Shown here one piece after another: positions 45,708 to 57,536 of a DNA stretch of 64,000 bases (positions are counted from its first letter, which is position 1; every line of letters starts with the position of its first letter). Below the pieces are notes generated by a model that ran no database searches, was not told the origin of the DNA, and worked only from the letters and a program-made list of their open reading frames with translations. The DNA is taken from the NCBI RefSeq assembly GCF_037055355.1, contig NZ_CP146350.1:1759001-1823000 (forward strand), given 5' to 3'. The position numbers were made by a program, and so were the translations under genes. Source of the DNA: Streptomyces sp. DG1A-41 (GTDB lineage: Bacteria > Actinomycetota > Actinomycetes > Streptomycetales > Streptomycetaceae).

Positions 45708-45967
45708 AAGTCGTCTTACCTCCTTGGTGACCAGGAAACTTCTAGACAGGTCAGCGTGGCACCATGCCGACGGTTGGCGACTCTATGGCGTGTCGGGCGT
45801 CCGCAGCAACACAATCCGCCGGACCCGGCCCGATGTGTCGGCAATGAAACATCCCGCTGTCAAGGGCGTACGGCCGTCGCACGGCAGGTTTCACCGGTGT
45901 GCGAATCGGTTGAAGGGTTACGTTCGAGGCGAGTTGCCCGAGAATCGCGAAGTGACCATACACACAT

Positions 45968-46000
45968 CCGGCCGGGCCTTGTCGGGCAAGGTCCGGCCGG
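45968..46000 (-). terminator. Terminator hairpin downstream of ald
   Basis: An inverted repeat (CCGGCCGGGCCTTG at 45968-45981 against CAAGGTCCGGCCGG at 45987-46000) with one or two mismatches lies about 78 bases past the ald stop. The rest of 45708-46077 is the leader of the parA operon and is not coding. Confidence 0.7.
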
Positions 46001-46077
46001 GTGCGCTGCATTGACGACCTGTGTTGACGTATCGCCTTTACGGGTCGGTGACTTGGCCGACTTACCGGTCTGCGGGC

Positions 46078-47193
46078 TCAGCCGAGCAGCGATGACAGCT
46101 CGACGTGCTCCACGTCGTGCGCCTCGGCGACCTCCTTGTAAACGACCTTGCCGTCATGGGTGTTGAGCCCCTTGGCCAGTGCCGGGTCGCGGCGCAGCGC
46201 GTCCGCCCAGCCGTGGTCGGCGAGTTCCACGATGTAGGGCAGCGTGGCGTTGGTCAGCGCGTAGGTGGAGGTGTTCGGCACCGCGCCGGGCATGTTGGCG
46301 ACGCAGTAGAAGACCGAGTTGTGGACCTGGAAGGTCGGCTCGGCGTGGGTGGTCGGACGGGAGTCCTCGAAGCAGCCGCCCTGGTCGATCGCGATGTCGA
46401 CAAGGACACTTCCGGGCTTCATCCGCGAGACGAGCTCGTTGGTGACCAGCTTGGGGGCCTTGGCGCCGGGGACCAGCACCGCGCCGATGACCAGGTCGGC
46501 CTCCAGGCAGGCCTTCTCCAGCTCGAGGGCATTGGAGACGACGGTCTGGATCTTCGTGCCGAAGATCTTGTCCGCCTCGCGGAGCTTGTTGACGTCCTTG
46601 TCGAGCAGGGTCACGTGGAAGCCCAGGCCGATGGCGATCTGCGCCGCCTGCCAGCCGGAGACGCCGCCGCCGATGACGACGGCCCGGCCGGCCGGCACGC
46701 CGGGGACGCCGCCGGGCAGCACGCCGCGGCCGCCATTGGCGCGCATCAGGTGGTAGGCGCCGACCTGCGGGGCCAGCCGGCCCGCGACCTCGGACATCGG
46801 GGCGAGCAGCGGCAGCGCGCGGCCGGGCAGCTCGACCGTCTCGTAGGCGATCGCCGTGGTGCCGGACTCCAGCAGGGCGTCCGTGCACTCCTTGGAGGCG
46901 GCCAGGTGCAGGTAGGTGAAGAGCGTCTGGTCCTTGCGGAGGCGGTGGTACTCCTCGGCGATGGGCTCCTTGACCTTCAGCAGCAGGTCGGCGGTGGCCC
47001 ACACCTCGTCGGCGGTGCCCAGGATCCGGGCGCCGGCGGCGACGTACTCCTCGTCCGTGATCGAGGAGCCGACGCCGGCGCCGCGCTCGATGACGACCTG
47101 GTGACCATGGCGCACCAGCTCGTGCACGCCGGCGGGGGTGATGGCCACCCGGAACTCGTTGTTCTTGACCTCGCGGGGGATGCCGACCTTCAC
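46078..47193 (-). CDS. ald: Alanine dehydrogenase
   Basis: The enzyme is 371 residues when started at GTG 47193 ([19 protein letters not shown]), the length usual in actinobacteria. In-frame GTG 47202 and ATG 47241 are alternatives. Catalytic residues are visible in LLLKVKEP (Lys) and FTYLHLAA (His), and the Rossmann loop is [18 protein letters not shown]. It interconverts alanine with pyruvate and ammonia using NAD. Regulation cannot be read from the short upstream gap. Confidence 0.96.
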   Translation of the reverse strand: MKVGIPREVKNNEFRVAITPAGVHELVRHGHQVVIERGAGVGSSITDEEYVAAGARILGTADEVWATADLLLKVKEPIAEEYHRLRKDQTLFTYLHLAASKECTDALLESGTTAIAYETVELPGRALPLLAPMSEVAGRLAPQVGAYHLMRANGGRGVLPGGVPGVPAGRAVVIGGGVSGWQAAQIAIGLGFHVTLLDKDVNKLREADKIFGTKIQTVVSNALELEKACLEADLVIGAVLVPGAKAPKLVTNELVSRMKPGSVLVDIAIDQGGCFEDSRPTTHAEPTFQVHNSVFYCVANMPGAVPNTSTYALTNATLPYIVELADHGWADALRRDPALAKGLNTHDGKVVYKEVAEAHDVEHVELSSLLG

Positions 47194-47338
47194 GTCGATC
47201 ACGGTCCTTGGCTCAGAGGGTATGGGCGCATTACTAGACATACCCGGGCACGCACGGGCACACCGGGAGAGACCGCAGGAGAACGTGCGGCAGAGCCAGT
47301 CTAATGAAGGCGTTCCCGCTGTCTAGCCTTTCAATCCA

Positions 47339-49423
47339 TCAATCTTCAGCGGAGGCACTACGGATTTCGCAGGCGTCAGGTTCCGGTTTCAGCTGTGAGT
47401 CGCCGATGGAGTCCCCCACCGGCTCCTCCTGGTCCTCCTGGTGCTCGCCGAGGAGCCGCTCGACGGCGCCCCGGTGCAGCCGGGCCGACGCGGGGTCGCC
47501 GAGGTGCTCGAGGGTGTCGGCGACCCGCAGATGCAGCGCTGCCTGCAACCGCGTGTCCTCGGCCCGCCGCGCCCACTCCACGGCCTCCCGGCAGGTGCGC
47601 AGCGACTCCTCGGGCAGGCCCGCGTACTCCTGGACCCGCGCCAACTCGCTCAGCGCCCGGGCCTGGGCGGCCACGTCGCCGTTCTTCCGGTGCCCGGCGA
47701 TCGCCGCGCGCCAGTTCCGCAGGGCCTCGCCGTAGCGGCCCGCGTAGGTGTGGGCGGCGGCGATCCGCCCGTACAGCCGGGCGGCGTCGGCGCGCTCGTC
47801 CCGGGCGAGCCGCTCGACCAGGGCCCGGCCGAACCAGTCGGCGGCCCGGTCGAAGTCGCCGAGCTCCAGATGCGCACCGCCTACGGATTCCATCGCGCGG
47901 CCGGTCGCATACGGATCGTTCACCTCGCGTCCGGCATCCAGCGCGGCCCGGTAGCGGGCCAGCGCGTCGGCCGTGCGGCCGGTCCGGGCGTCGAGGTCGC
48001 CGAGGTTCAGCAGGGCGGCGGCCCGCTCGCGGGGCAGGTTCCGGCGCTCGGCCACGTCGAGGACCAGGCTGTGGATGCCGTACAGGTCGGGCGCCGCCGC
48101 CTGGGTGCCGACATGCGCCACCATGGCCCGCACCAGCTGGGACATCAGCCGCCGGGCCAGGGTGTCCAGCTGCCCGTCGGCGACCGCGAGCCGGGCCGAG
48201 GCCAGCAGGGCGGGCCGGGTCACGCGCAGCCAGTCGGCGGCCGCCCGGGGCGTGGGAAAGCGCAGGGCACGCGGCATGTCGAGGAGCTTCTGGCGGGCCT
48301 GGGGGCTGTCGGTCTCGGTGATCGCCCGGCAGGCCTGGAGCAGTCGTACGGTCCGCTCCAGCATGCGGGCGCGGGCCAGCTGGAGCTCGGCCGGGCGCTC
48401 GTGGTGCTCGGCGAGGACGCGGAGCCGGTCGTGCAGACAGCCCGGCACCTCGTACTGCGGCAGCGGCGAGTCCACGGCGTGCAGGAAGCCGAGGGCGACG
48501 AAGTCGTCCAGGGTGGTGCGGGCGCCGGCGACCGAGCAGCCGGCGAGCGCGGAGGCGGTCTGCGGGTCGACGAGCCCGGCCGGGGCGAGGGCGAGCAGGC
48601 GCAGCATCCGGGCGGCGGTGGCGGGCAGGGCGGCGTAGGCGAGGCGGAAGACCCGGTTCAGCGGGGTTCCCTCGGCGTCTTCGGCGCGCAGTTGCTTGGC
48701 GAGGTCGGAGACGGCCGCCTGGGGGCGGGCGGCGAGCCAGCCGCCCGCCAGCATCAGCGCGGCCGGCTGCCCCTGGCACTCCTCGGCGAGGCCCTCGGCG
48801 GCCCGGGGGTCGACGGTGATGCGGACCGAGCCGGTGTGCCGGGACAGCAGCTCCACCCCGGACTTGGCGTCCAGGCCGCCCAGGGTGCACGGGCGGACGT
48901 CCGAGATGCCGGTCAGCGGGCCCTCGGAGACCGCGACGACCAGACAGTCCGGGGTGTCGGGCAGCAGGGCGTCGACCTGCTCGGCGTCGGCCGCGTCGTC
49001 CAGCAGGAGCAGGACCCGGCGGTCGGCCAGGGCGGTACGCAGGGCGTCGGTGAGGTCGTCTTCACAGGCGCCGGCCGGGGCCTCCCGGTCCAGGGCGGCG
49101 AGCAGGTCGCGGGCGGTGCGCTCGACCGGAACGGGGGTGCCGTCGGGGTCACTCAGACGGGCGCGCAGGACCCCGTCCGGGTAACGGTCCGCGACCTGCC
49201 GTGCGAGTTCCTCGGCGAGTGCGGTGCGCCCCGAGCCGGGCCGGCCGGCGATGAGCAGCACGCGCGCGCGTGGCGGTTTGCGGCCGGCGAGGGTGTCGAG
49301 GCCGGCGCGCTCGATGTCGGCGCGCAGTTCCTTCAACTCCCGTGTGCGGCCCAGGAATCGGCTCTCCCCGGAAGCGCGTCCGGTCAGCCGCACGTCGCCT
49401 GTCTCCACGACCTGATCCGTCAC
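47339..49423 (-). CDS. NB-ARC/STAND ATPase with TPR repeats (AfsR-like without DNA-binding domain)
   Basis: The protein is about 694 residues. The start is GTG 49423, eight bases after GGGAG. An N-terminal NTPase region contains RVLLIAGRPGSGRTALAEEL (P-loop with Arg in place of Lys), Walker B VLLLLDDAADAEQ, and NB-ARC-type arginine/winged-helix segments. TPR repeats follow from about 430 to 640 (ALLNLGDLDARTGRTADALARY, split as ALLNLGDLDA and TADALARYRAAL). The layout matches signalling STAND proteins; no kinase or HTH domain is attached. Regulatory partners are unknown. Confidence 0.78.
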   Translation of the reverse strand: MTDQVVETGDVRLTGRASGESRFLGRTRELKELRADIERAGLDTLAGRKPPRARVLLIAGRPGSGRTALAEELARQVADRYPDGVLRARLSDPDGTPVPVERTARDLLAALDREAPAGACEDDLTDALRTALADRRVLLLLDDAADAEQVDALLPDTPDCLVVAVSEGPLTGISDVRPCTLGGLDAKSGVELLSRHTGSVRITVDPRAAEGLAEECQGQPAALMLAGGWLAARPQAAVSDLAKQLRAEDAEGTPLNRVFRLAYAALPATAARMLRLLALAPAGLVDPQTASALAGCSVAGARTTLDDFVALGFLHAVDSPLPQYEVPGCLHDRLRVLAEHHERPAELQLARARMLERTVRLLQACRAITETDSPQARQKLLDMPRALRFPTPRAAADWLRVTRPALLASARLAVADGQLDTLARRLMSQLVRAMVAHVGTQAAAPDLYGIHSLVLDVAERRNLPRERAAALLNLGDLDARTGRTADALARYRAALDAGREVNDPYATGRAMESVGGAHLELGDFDRAADWFGRALVERLARDERADAARLYGRIAAAHTYAGRYGEALRNWRAAIAGHRKNGDVAAQARALSELARVQEYAGLPEESLRTCREAVEWARRAEDTRLQAALHLRVADTLEHLGDPASARLHRGAVERLLGEHQEDQEEPVGDSIGDSQLKPEPDACEIRSASAED

Positions 49424-49795
49424 GGGCCACACTCCCGTCCCACCACACGCACAAGCCCGCCGGGACTCCGGTCCGGGCGTGAACAGAGCCTAGTTCACGC
49501 TCTGCAACGCCCCGGCCGGAGCACGACGGGCACGGCGGGCACATCCCCCGATCGGATCAGCCGATCTTCACACCACGACCGGAACCGGCTCACAGGCTCG
49601 TGCCTCTGGGCGACCTGGGCATCCGCGCGAGCGAAGCGGTGAGCTTGGGGGTGGACCAGCGGCGCCCGTCGCGCCGGGCGCCGCAACGCCCGCCGCAGGC
49701 GCGAGAGCCGCTGAGGCGCCAGGGCAGGTCACGCGGGCAGCGAGTCCGGCGGGCCGGATCCGCACCCGGCCGGATCGGCCCGGCCATGGGTCGCC

Positions 49796-50147
49796 GCCCC
49801 GCCCGAATCCACCACCCGGCCACGGGCCACCGCCCGGCCAGGATCGGCCGCCCAGCCACGGGCCACCGCCCGGCCATGGGCTACCGCCCGCCCGAATCCA
49901 CCACCCGGCCACGGGCCACCGCCCGGCCAGGATCGGCCGCCCAGCCATGGGCCACCGCCCGGCCATGGGCTACCGCCCGCCCGAATCCACCACCCAGCCA
50001 CGGGCCACCGCCCGGCCATGGGCTACCGCCCGCCCGAATCCACCACCCAGCCACGGGCCACCGCCCGGCCATGGGCTACCGCCCGCCCGAATCCACCACC
50101 CAGCCACGGCCACTGCCCGGCCAGGATCGGCCGCCCGGCCCCCGGCC
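49796..50147. repeat. Non-coding minisatellite with 53- and 89-bp units
   Basis: The word GAATCCACCACCC recurs at 49805, 49894, 49983, 50036 and 50089, giving spacings 89, 89, 53, 53. The 53-bp unit is a shortened version lacking a 36-base insert present in the longer units. Both lengths are not multiples of three, so no frame can run through the array coherently. The surrounding 49424-50178 contains no gene that I can support. Confidence 0.85.
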
Positions 50148-50178
50148 ACCGCCCGGATCCGGCCCACCCCCGGAGGGT

Positions 50179-50805
50179 TCATGCCTCGAACGGACGCGCC
50201 GGCCACGGTGCCTGGGCCGAGCGCAGGGCGTCCAGGCCGTCGCCGGCGCGGGCGGCGACCAGGGAGAGGACGCCCACGACGAGGCAGTTGTTGTGGAGCT
50301 CCCCGGCCAGGACGCCCCGGACGAGGTCCTCGACTGGCACCCGGTCGAGTTCCATGTCGGCCTCTTCCTCCTCGACCGCGAAGCGCTCGCCCTCGGCCTC
50401 GGACAGATCGCGGGCGAGGAAGATCCGGACGGCCTCGTCGCAGCCGCCGGGGGTGGTGTAGACGTCGGTCAGCACCCGCCAGTCCTCGGCCTTGACGTGC
50501 GCCTCCTCGTACAGCTCGCGCTGCGCGGCGTGCAGCGGGTTCTCGCCGGGGACGTCGAGCAGACCCGCCGGGATCTCCCACAGCTTGTGGCGCACGGGGT
50601 GGCGGTACTGCCGCAGGACCAGGACGCGGTCGGCCTCGTCGAGGGCGAGGACCGCCACGGAGCCGGGGTGGACCTGGTAGTCGCGGCCGACCACGGTGCC
50701 GTCGGGCATGACCACGTCGTCGGTGCGGACGGAGGTCTTGTTGCCCACGAAGGGGGTGTCCGTCGCCCGGATCTCCCACTCCTCCGGGGTGTCCTTGATC
50801 GTCAT
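50179..50805 (-). CDS. NUDIX hydrolase, ADP-ribose pyrophosphatase-like
   Basis: The protein is 208 residues from ATG 50805 (GGAAGGA ribosome site). The NUDIX box is complete: GLLDVPGENPLHAAQREL followed by YEEA, with the catalytic REL-EE residues. The upstream LRQYRHPVRHKLWEIPAG and the following VYTTPGGCDEAVRIFLA match ADP-ribose diphosphatases. It hydrolyses ADP-ribose or another nucleoside-diphosphate sugar. It lies downstream of pyrG after a terminator, so it is probably transcribed on its own. Confidence 0.9.
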   Translation of the reverse strand: MTIKDTPEEWEIRATDTPFVGNKTSVRTDDVVMPDGTVVGRDYQVHPGSVAVLALDEADRVLVLRQYRHPVRHKLWEIPAGLLDVPGENPLHAAQRELYEEAHVKAEDWRVLTDVYTTPGGCDEAVRIFLARDLSEAEGERFAVEEEEADMELDRVPVEDLVRGVLAGELHNNCLVVGVLSLVAARAGDGLDALRSAQAPWPARPFEA

Positions 50806-50867
50806 GCCTGTCCTTCCAGGTGCCCGGCACGACTTCACGTGCCAGGGCCCGACGTGCCGAAAAGAAA

Positions 50868-50902
50868 CCGGGGTGCACACCCTTTGAAGGGATGCACCCC
50901 GG
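50868..50902 (-). terminator. Terminator downstream of pyrG
   Basis: CCGGGGTGCA (50868-50877) pairs with TGCACCCCGG (50893-50902), with an inner CCCTT/AAGGG stem. It begins 20 bases past the pyrG stop. Confidence 0.8.
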
Positions 50903-50921
50903 CCACCGTACAACTGGTGTG

Positions 50922-52580
<1,659 letters not shown>

Positions 52581-53101
52581 GGCCAAGACGGGGCTCCCGT
52601 GGTCGCGGTCTGGGGGTGCGGTGCGGCTGCCTGCCGGAGGTTTCCGGGGGCTGGCCGTCGCTGCGGTTCGGGGGTTTGCTGCCCACCGGTCCACGGGCTA
52701 CCAGCGTATCAGCGCCGCGAGGCGATGGCTTCCGGCCACGCTCCGCGCACGCGCCGACACGGAGACGGTCGCCCTCACCGGTCTCTCACCCGCTGCTCAC
52801 TCGTTCGACGTACTCGCCTTGTCCGGAGCGGCACCCAGATCATCTGCGTGCGTCGTATCCTGCTCGGACACTCGCTGCCGAGCCCGCCCCGGCCCCACGG
52901 CAACCACCCCCCGCCCGTAAGCACCGGAACAACGTGAGCTCGTCAGTTCGTTGAGCAACAATTGGCGCTTTGCATCACGGCTGAGTGACCTGTTTTGCTT
53001 CATCGCTCAATGACACATTGCAAGACTTGCTGAAAACCCCCTTGACCGCACTAGCGACAGCCCCCTTGCGGGGTGACGTGGCCGTTCGACTGGAGTTGCA
53101 C

Positions 53102-54904
53102 GTGGCCGGGCGCATCGAAGACTACGCACTCATCGGAGACATGCAGACCGCTGCCCTGGTCTGCCGGGACGGCACGGTGGACTGGCTGTGCCTGCCCCGC
53201 TTCGACTCGCACGCCATCTTCGCCGGCCTGCTGGGCAACGAGGAGCACGGCTTCTGGCGGCTCGGGCCCGCGTACGCCTCCGACCAGCAGCCACCCACCG
53301 CGGCCCGGCGCAGCTACCGCGGTGACTCGCTGATCCTGGAGTCCGAGTGGGACACCCAGCGGGGCACGGTCCGGGTGACCGATTTCATGCCGCCGCGTGA
53401 CGGCGCCCCGCAGCTGATCCGGATCGTGGAGGGCGTCTCGGGCCGCGTGCCGATGCGCTCGGCGCTGCGGATGCGGTTCTCCTACGGGCGGGTGGTGCCG
53501 TGGGTGCACAAGCACGAGGGGCGCACGGTGGCCGTGGCGGGCCCCGACTCCGTGTGGTTCGACACATCCGCCGAGACCTACGGCAAGTCGCTGACGACGT
53601 ACGCGGACTTCACGGTCGCGCCGGGTGACCGGATCGCGTTCACGATCTCCTGGCAGCCCTCGCACAAGGAGCCGCCGCCGCTGCCCGAGCCGGAGCAGTC
53701 GCTGGAGGCGACGGAGGACTTCTGGCGCGAGTGGGTCGACCACTGCACCTACCACGGCCCCTACCGGGAGGCCGTGGTCCGCTCACTGATCACGCTCAAG
53801 GCCCTGACGTACGCCCCGACCGGCGGCATCGTCGCCGCGCCCACCACCTCCCTGCCGGAGGACATCGGCGGCGTCCGCAACTGGGACTACCGCTACACGT
53901 GGCTGCGGGACGCGGCGATCACCCTGTCCTCGCTGCTGCGCACCGGCTACCGCGAGGAGGCCCGCGCCTGGCGCGAGTGGCTGCTGCGGGCCGTGGCCGG
54001 CGACCCGGAGAACCTCCAGATCATGTACGGCATCGCCGGCGAGCGCGAGCTCGGCGAGGCGGAGCTGGACTGGCTGCCGGGCTACGAGAACTCCGGCCCG
54101 GTCCGGGTCGGCAACGGCGCCGCGCACCAGCTCCAGCTGGACGTCTACGGCGAGGTCACCGAGGCCCTGCACCTGGCCCACATGACAGGCCTCGCGCGCA
54201 ACGACTACGCCTCGCTGCTCCAGCTGAAACTGATCCGCTACCTGGAGGACCACTGGCAGGACCCGGACGAGGGCATCTGGGAGGTGCGCGGCCCGCGCCG
54301 CCACTTCGTGCACTCCAAGGTGATGGCCTGGGTCGCCGTCGACCGCACGATCAAGCTGATCGAGTCCGGTGACGCCGACGGCCCGCTGGACCGGTGGAAG
54401 GAACTGCGCGACGACATCCACCGCGACGTGTGCGAGAAGGGCTACGACAAGGAACGCAACACCTTCACGCAGTCCTACGGCTCGAAGGAGCTGGACGCGT
54501 CGCTGCTGCTGATCCCGCAGATGGGCTTCCTGCCGCCGGACGACAAGCGCGTCATCGGCACCATCGAGGCGATCCAGCGGGAGCTGTCCACGCCGGACGG
54601 CTTCATCCTGCGCTACCCGACGCAGGGCGACAACGAGGGCGTCGACGGCCTGCCCGGCGACGAGGGCGCGTTCCTCGCCTGCTCCTTCTGGATGGCCGAC
54701 GACCTGGCGATGATCGGCCGCGTGGACGAAGCCCGCAAGCTGTTCGAGAAGCTGCTGTCGCTGCGCAACGACCTCGGCCTGCTGGCGGAGGAGTGGGACC
54801 CGCACCTCCAGCGCCAGGTGGGCAACTTCCCCCAGGCGTTCAGCCACGTGCCGCTCATCGACACGGCCCTGCGTCTGACGGCTTCGGGGGCGTACGGGGG
54901 CTGA
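53102..54904 (+). CDS. Glycoside hydrolase family 15 (glucoamylase/trehalase-like)
   Basis: The protein is 600 residues from GTG 53102 (GGAG six bases before). The N-terminal beta domain (EDYALIGDMQTAALVCRDG, WLCLPRFDS) leads to an alpha/alpha barrel with catalytic-site motifs RNWDYRYTWLRDA, WLPGYENSGPVRVGNGAA, and the general-base region LLAEEWDP. These enzymes hydrolyse alpha-1,4- or alpha,alpha-1,1-glucosidic bonds; actinobacterial versions of this type are often trehalases. There is no signal peptide, so the substrate is intracellular, probably trehalose or glycogen fragments. Confidence 0.9.
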   Translation: MAGRIEDYALIGDMQTAALVCRDGTVDWLCLPRFDSHAIFAGLLGNEEHGFWRLGPAYASDQQPPTAARRSYRGDSLILESEWDTQRGTVRVTDFMPPRDGAPQLIRIVEGVSGRVPMRSALRMRFSYGRVVPWVHKHEGRTVAVAGPDSVWFDTSAETYGKSLTTYADFTVAPGDRIAFTISWQPSHKEPPPLPEPEQSLEATEDFWREWVDHCTYHGPYREAVVRSLITLKALTYAPTGGIVAAPTTSLPEDIGGVRNWDYRYTWLRDAAITLSSLLRTGYREEARAWREWLLRAVAGDPENLQIMYGIAGERELGEAELDWLPGYENSGPVRVGNGAAHQLQLDVYGEVTEALHLAHMTGLARNDYASLLQLKLIRYLEDHWQDPDEGIWEVRGPRRHFVHSKVMAWVAVDRTIKLIESGDADGPLDRWKELRDDIHRDVCEKGYDKERNTFTQSYGSKELDASLLLIPQMGFLPPDDKRVIGTIEAIQRELSTPDGFILRYPTQGDNEGVDGLPGDEGAFLACSFWMADDLAMIGRVDEARKLFEKLLSLRNDLGLLAEEWDPHLQRQVGNFPQAFSHVPLIDTALRLTASGAYGG

Positions 54905-55115
54905 CGTGTAGGGGCCCGTTTCCCATGTCGTACTCCGCGCCGTGATGTCGTCGCCATGTCGGATACGACACGGCAGCCGGATCCATGCCTCCAGCCCCGG
55001 TGGTTCCACCCTGTGTGTCGGATGGCCCGGTCGTCATCCATGCGAAACGACCGGGACATGCCAGCAGCGTCGGCGGTGATCAAGCCGCCCTGAGGACGTG
55101 TGGCTTGGGGGTCCG

Positions 55116-55600
55116 ATGAGCAGGGCGGATCTGGCCGGGCCGGCGCAGCTGAGCGTGCGGCGAGCTGACCAGGGTCTGGAGGACGATCCGGAGTGGGCGT
55201 CCGTCTCACTCGATCTCCTGCGGACCGCGGAGCCGTGGGGCGAACGTTCCGCTGGTGCAAGGGCCGGAAGCACTACTCCGGGACGTACTGGTCGGCGACG
55301 GTGGGCGACCACGTGATCTACGAGTCGCGGCGGGAGCCGGGGCGGCTGCTGTTCGCGGACTTCGCCCCTGGGGTCCGGCACATCGTCGCTCGGCCGTTTC
55401 TGATCAAGGCCGAGGTGCAGGGCGGGCTGCGGCGGCACATCCCGGACTATCCGCTGCTCACGGACGGCGCCCCGGTAGTCGTGGCGGTATGCGGCCAAGG
55501 CGTCGGAGTTCGGCGTGACCAGGCGAACGGTGGAGTGGCAACCCCCAAGGAGCAGAGAGCGGTGGAGCGGTACACCGGCCATCCACAGCCATCGTAAAGA
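55116..55600 (+). pseudogene. TnsA-like transposase endonuclease subunit, remnant
   Basis: ATG 55116 (MSRADLAGPAQLSVRR) begins a sequence typical of Streptomyces TnsA-like proteins and continues LDLLRTAEPW. After a frame change at about 55240 it reads RTFRWCKGRKHYSGTYWSAT, then VIYESRREPGRLLFADFAPG and RRHIPDYPLLTDGAPVVV. The expected DVK end of the endonuclease motif and the rest are absent, replaced by unrelated sequence. TnsB/TnsC partners are not nearby. It is a Tn7-like footprint. Confidence 0.7.
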
Positions 55601-55712
55601 GTGCGGAAAGATCCCCTTGCGCGCGACGGACGCGCCCGTCGCCGCCGTTGAGCGGACGAAGGTTCCACGGCACCGCCACTCTTCGTCCGACTCACGAACC
55701 CACGAGGTAAAA

Positions 55713-57536
55713 GTGGCTCTACCTTTCGCAATCCGCCTTCGCGGCCACCGCCGCCCATGGTCGCGGGGACGCATAGCCATCGGTCTGCTGGCCCTGGCCG
55801 CCGGCAGTCTGTCGACCGTGTCGGCCGACGCCGCCACCCCGGCCTCCGGCTCGGTCAGCGACACCGCACCCACGACCACGTGGAGCGCCGGCCCGTTCGC
55901 CGTACCCAATGTCACCGGCACCACGGGAGACCCCACCTGCGGTGACCCGCAACTCTGTGACGACTTCGCCCTGCGGGTCAGTGTCCCGTCGGGCTACGAC
56001 GCCGGCCACAGCCTGCGGATCGACGTCAAATGGCCCAACGCCGCGGCCGACTTCGACCTCTACGTCCTCGACGCAGGCGGCAGGGAGATCGCCGCCTCGG
56101 CGTCCTCGAGCGATCCCGAGACGGTCCTGCTGCCTGCTGTCTCGGCCTCCTACACCGTGCGGGTGGCGCCGTACGCGCCGCTCGGGGACAGTTTCACCGG
56201 CACCGCGAGCCTGGTCGCCAACCCGGTCGACCCGCCGCCCAGCACGGCGACACCGCCGGCCTACGCGAACTCCCACGCCCCCGACGGCATCGCGGATGCG
56301 CACAACGCCGGTGAACCCTCCATCGGCGTCAACCGGTCCACCGGCGCCACGATGTTCCAGGCCTACACCTCGACGCTCAAGGTCACCTACGACGCCGCCG
56401 GCACCGCCACCTGGCAGGACAAGAGCGCGAACGCCGCCAACGGCTGTCCGCAGGGCAGCCTCACCAGCCTCGACCCGATCCTGTTCACCGACCCGAGAAC
56501 CAACCGCACCTTCGAGTCACAGCTCGCCGGCAAGACCGCGCTGACCTGCTACACCGACGACGACGGAGGGACCTGGACGCCGACGGCCGGCTCGGGCATC
56601 GACTCCGGCGTGGACCACCAGACCATCGGCGGCGGCCCCTTCGCCTCCGGCGGGCTCGGTGCGCTCACGTCGTACCCGAACGCCGTCTACTACTGCTCCC
56701 AGGACATCGCCGACGCCTCCTGCGCGGTCAGCCGGGACGGCGGTCTCACCTACGGACCGGCCGTTCCGATGTACTCCCTGCTGGACTGCGGCGGGCTGCA
56801 CGGGCACGTCAAGGTGGCGCCCGACGGCACCGTGTACGTGCCGAACAAGGGCTGCGGCGGCAACCAGGCCGTGGCGGTCTCCGAGGACAACGGCCAGACC
56901 TGGTCCGTCCGCAAGAACCCGTTCAGCACCCCCGGCGACTCGGACCCCAGCGTGGGCGTCGGCGCCGGCGGCACCGTCTACATGGGCTACCAGAACAGCG
57001 ACGGCACCGCGCGTATCGCCGTCAGCCACGACAAGGGGAAGACCTGGCTGTACGACCAGAAGGTCGGCGCAGACCTCGGCGTCAAGAACATCGTCTTCCC
57101 CGTGGTGACCGCGGGCGACGACAACCGCGCCGCCTTCGCCTTCCTGGGCACCACCACCGGCGGCAATTACCAGGACACCGACAACTTCACGGGTGTCTGG
57201 CACCTGTACGTGGCCACCACCTACGACGGCGGGCAGTCCTGGGTCACGGTCGACGCCACCCCCACCGACCCGGTCCAGAAGGGGTCGATCTGCACCGGCG
57301 GCACCACCTGCGGCAAGGACCGCAACCTGCTGGACTTCAACGACGTCACGATCGACGCGCGGGGCAGGGTGCTCGTGGGCTACGCCGACGGCTGCACCGG
57401 CGCCTGCGCCACCGGCGGCGCGCAGAACTACGACGCGCTGGCCACCATCGCGCGTCAGGCTTCCGGCAACACGCTGTACGGCGCGTACGACGCCGTGGTC
57501 ACCGGCAAGCACAAAAAGCCCAAAGGAGGCCAGTAA
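55713..57536 (+). CDS. Secreted protein with pre-peptidase-like and Asp-box (BNR) repeats
   Basis: The protein is 607 residues from GTG 55713 after GAGG. A signal peptide with Arg-rich n-region ends near ADAATPA. A beta domain resembling bacterial PPC domains follows (RIDVKWPNAAADFDLYVLDA). A beta-propeller-like region carries five Asp boxes: TDDDGGTWT, SRDGGLTYG, SEDNGQTWS, SHDKGKTWL and TYDGGQSWV. Sialidase catalytic residues are not obvious, so a binding or hydrolytic role on glycans is open. The next gene starts directly after the stop. Confidence 0.8.
   Translation: MALPFAIRLRGHRRPWSRGRIAIGLLALAAGSLSTVSADAATPASGSVSDTAPTTTWSAGPFAVPNVTGTTGDPTCGDPQLCDDFALRVSVPSGYDAGHSLRIDVKWPNAAADFDLYVLDAGGREIAASASSSDPETVLLPAVSASYTVRVAPYAPLGDSFTGTASLVANPVDPPPSTATPPAYANSHAPDGIADAHNAGEPSIGVNRSTGATMFQAYTSTLKVTYDAAGTATWQDKSANAANGCPQGSLTSLDPILFTDPRTNRTFESQLAGKTALTCYTDDDGGTWTPTAGSGIDSGVDHQTIGGGPFASGGLGALTSYPNAVYYCSQDIADASCAVSRDGGLTYGPAVPMYSLLDCGGLHGHVKVAPDGTVYVPNKGCGGNQAVAVSEDNGQTWSVRKNPFSTPGDSDPSVGVGAGGTVYMGYQNSDGTARIAVSHDKGKTWLYDQKVGADLGVKNIVFPVVTAGDDNRAAFAFLGTTTGGNYQDTDNFTGVWHLYVATTYDGGQSWVTVDATPTDPVQKGSICTGGTTCGKDRNLLDFNDVTIDARGRVLVGYADGCTGACATGGAQNYDALATIARQASGNTLYGAYDAVVTGKHKKPKGGQ

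Noticed and set aside
49796..50147. CRISPR array
   Set aside because: No constant short repeat with unique spacers; the units are contiguous near-identical copies and there are no cas genes.
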